This document shows positions 63,943 through 64,000 of a stretch of 64,000 nucleotides of DNA, piece by piece. This DNA is from Bryopsis sp. KO-2023 (lineage: Eukaryota; Chlorophyta; Ulvophyceae; Bryopsidales; Bryopsidaceae). The position numbers and the translations under genes are program-made. Numbering within the stretch: the first letter of the stretch is position 1; every line of letters starts with the position of its first letter. The notes below the pieces were generated by a model. The model searched no databases. It saw nothing but the letters and a program-made list of their open reading frames with translations, and was not told where the DNA came from. Where the stretch lies: the NCBI GenBank assembly GCA_030272585.1, contig BSYQ01000004.1, positions 2,852,001-2,916,000 of the forward strand. Reading direction: 5' to 3'.

Positions 63943-64000
63943 CTGCAATAGAAATCAGCACATTTTCTCGAACCCTGTTTTTTTCCCCCCATAAAAGACT

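Larger units (their letters stand above)
57832..64000. repeat. Right arm of large inverted duplication (continues past the window)
   Basis: Reverse-complement counterpart of 2421-8385 in the same order. Differences include a shorter minisatellite, an expanded ATTGATGGGCAGC repeat, and about 190 extra bases in a gene B intron (about 63365-63555). Confidence 0.85.

Noticed and set aside
2421..64000. Inverted arms as a simple assembly artefact
   Set aside because: The arms differ by many substitutions, in-frame exon length changes and repeat-number changes, which a duplicated contig would not show; only long reads can settle the distance between them.

Overview
The window is nuclear DNA of an intron-containing, repeat-rich eukaryote. 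Genes are split by GT-AG introns, there are long A/T tracts and minisatellites, and about half of the window is Ty3/gypsy LTR retrotransposons, three of them chromodomain chromoviruses. I cannot name the species. Nothing here looks prokaryotic, and the many short overlapping ORFs are mostly shadows.

Layout. (1) About 1-2420: no confident gene; a 103-bp tandem duplication and a 19-bp-stem hairpin. (2) 2421-8385 and 57832-64000 are the two arms of a large, diverged inverted duplication. Each arm carries one copy (gene A on +, gene B on -, convergent) of an unrecognised multi-exon gene, then a minisatellite and an array of hairpin units spaced about 370 bp apart. (3) 8386-10550: decayed coding pieces. 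(4) 10551-35066: a CACTA-type DNA transposon (29-bp perfect inverted ends, 3-bp duplication GAT), about 4.9 kb before it was loaded with two LTR retrotransposons. It carries a six-repeat CxxC/CxxC protein gene on the minus strand. Chromovirus 1 (12142-21536) sits inside one of that gene's exons. Chromovirus 2 (24190-34379) sits upstream of the gene and has itself been hit by three non-autonomous DNA transposons. (5) 35183-36591: a predicted secreted cysteine-rich/poly-glycine protein gene. (6) 37890-38460: a third, diverged copy of the hairpin-unit array. (7) 40492-55729: an older Ty3/gypsy element 4 on +, whose gag holds chromovirus 3 (41561-49174, with its reverse transcriptase core cleanly deleted) and whose pol region holds a TA-flanked MITE (50450-52405). 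(8) 56140-56900: a TATA-driven short gene and a broken F-box-like reading frame.

Every transposon boundary was read from terminal repeats plus target-site duplications: CATCC, CTGAT, GAAGC and GTGTT for the LTR elements; GAT for CACTA; 8 bp for the hAT-like MITEs; TA for the mariner-like one. The nesting order is therefore explicit.

The most unusual signals are: a tRNA-plus-tail (SINE-like) module in non-autonomous DNA transposons with unrelated ends; a long stem-loop overlapping the last coding exon of genes A and B that keeps pairing by compensatory change; a repeated two-hairpin unit with covarying stems; a shared extra 3' ORF in chromoviruses 1 and 3; and a frame-preserving deletion that removes only the reverse transcriptase from chromovirus 3.
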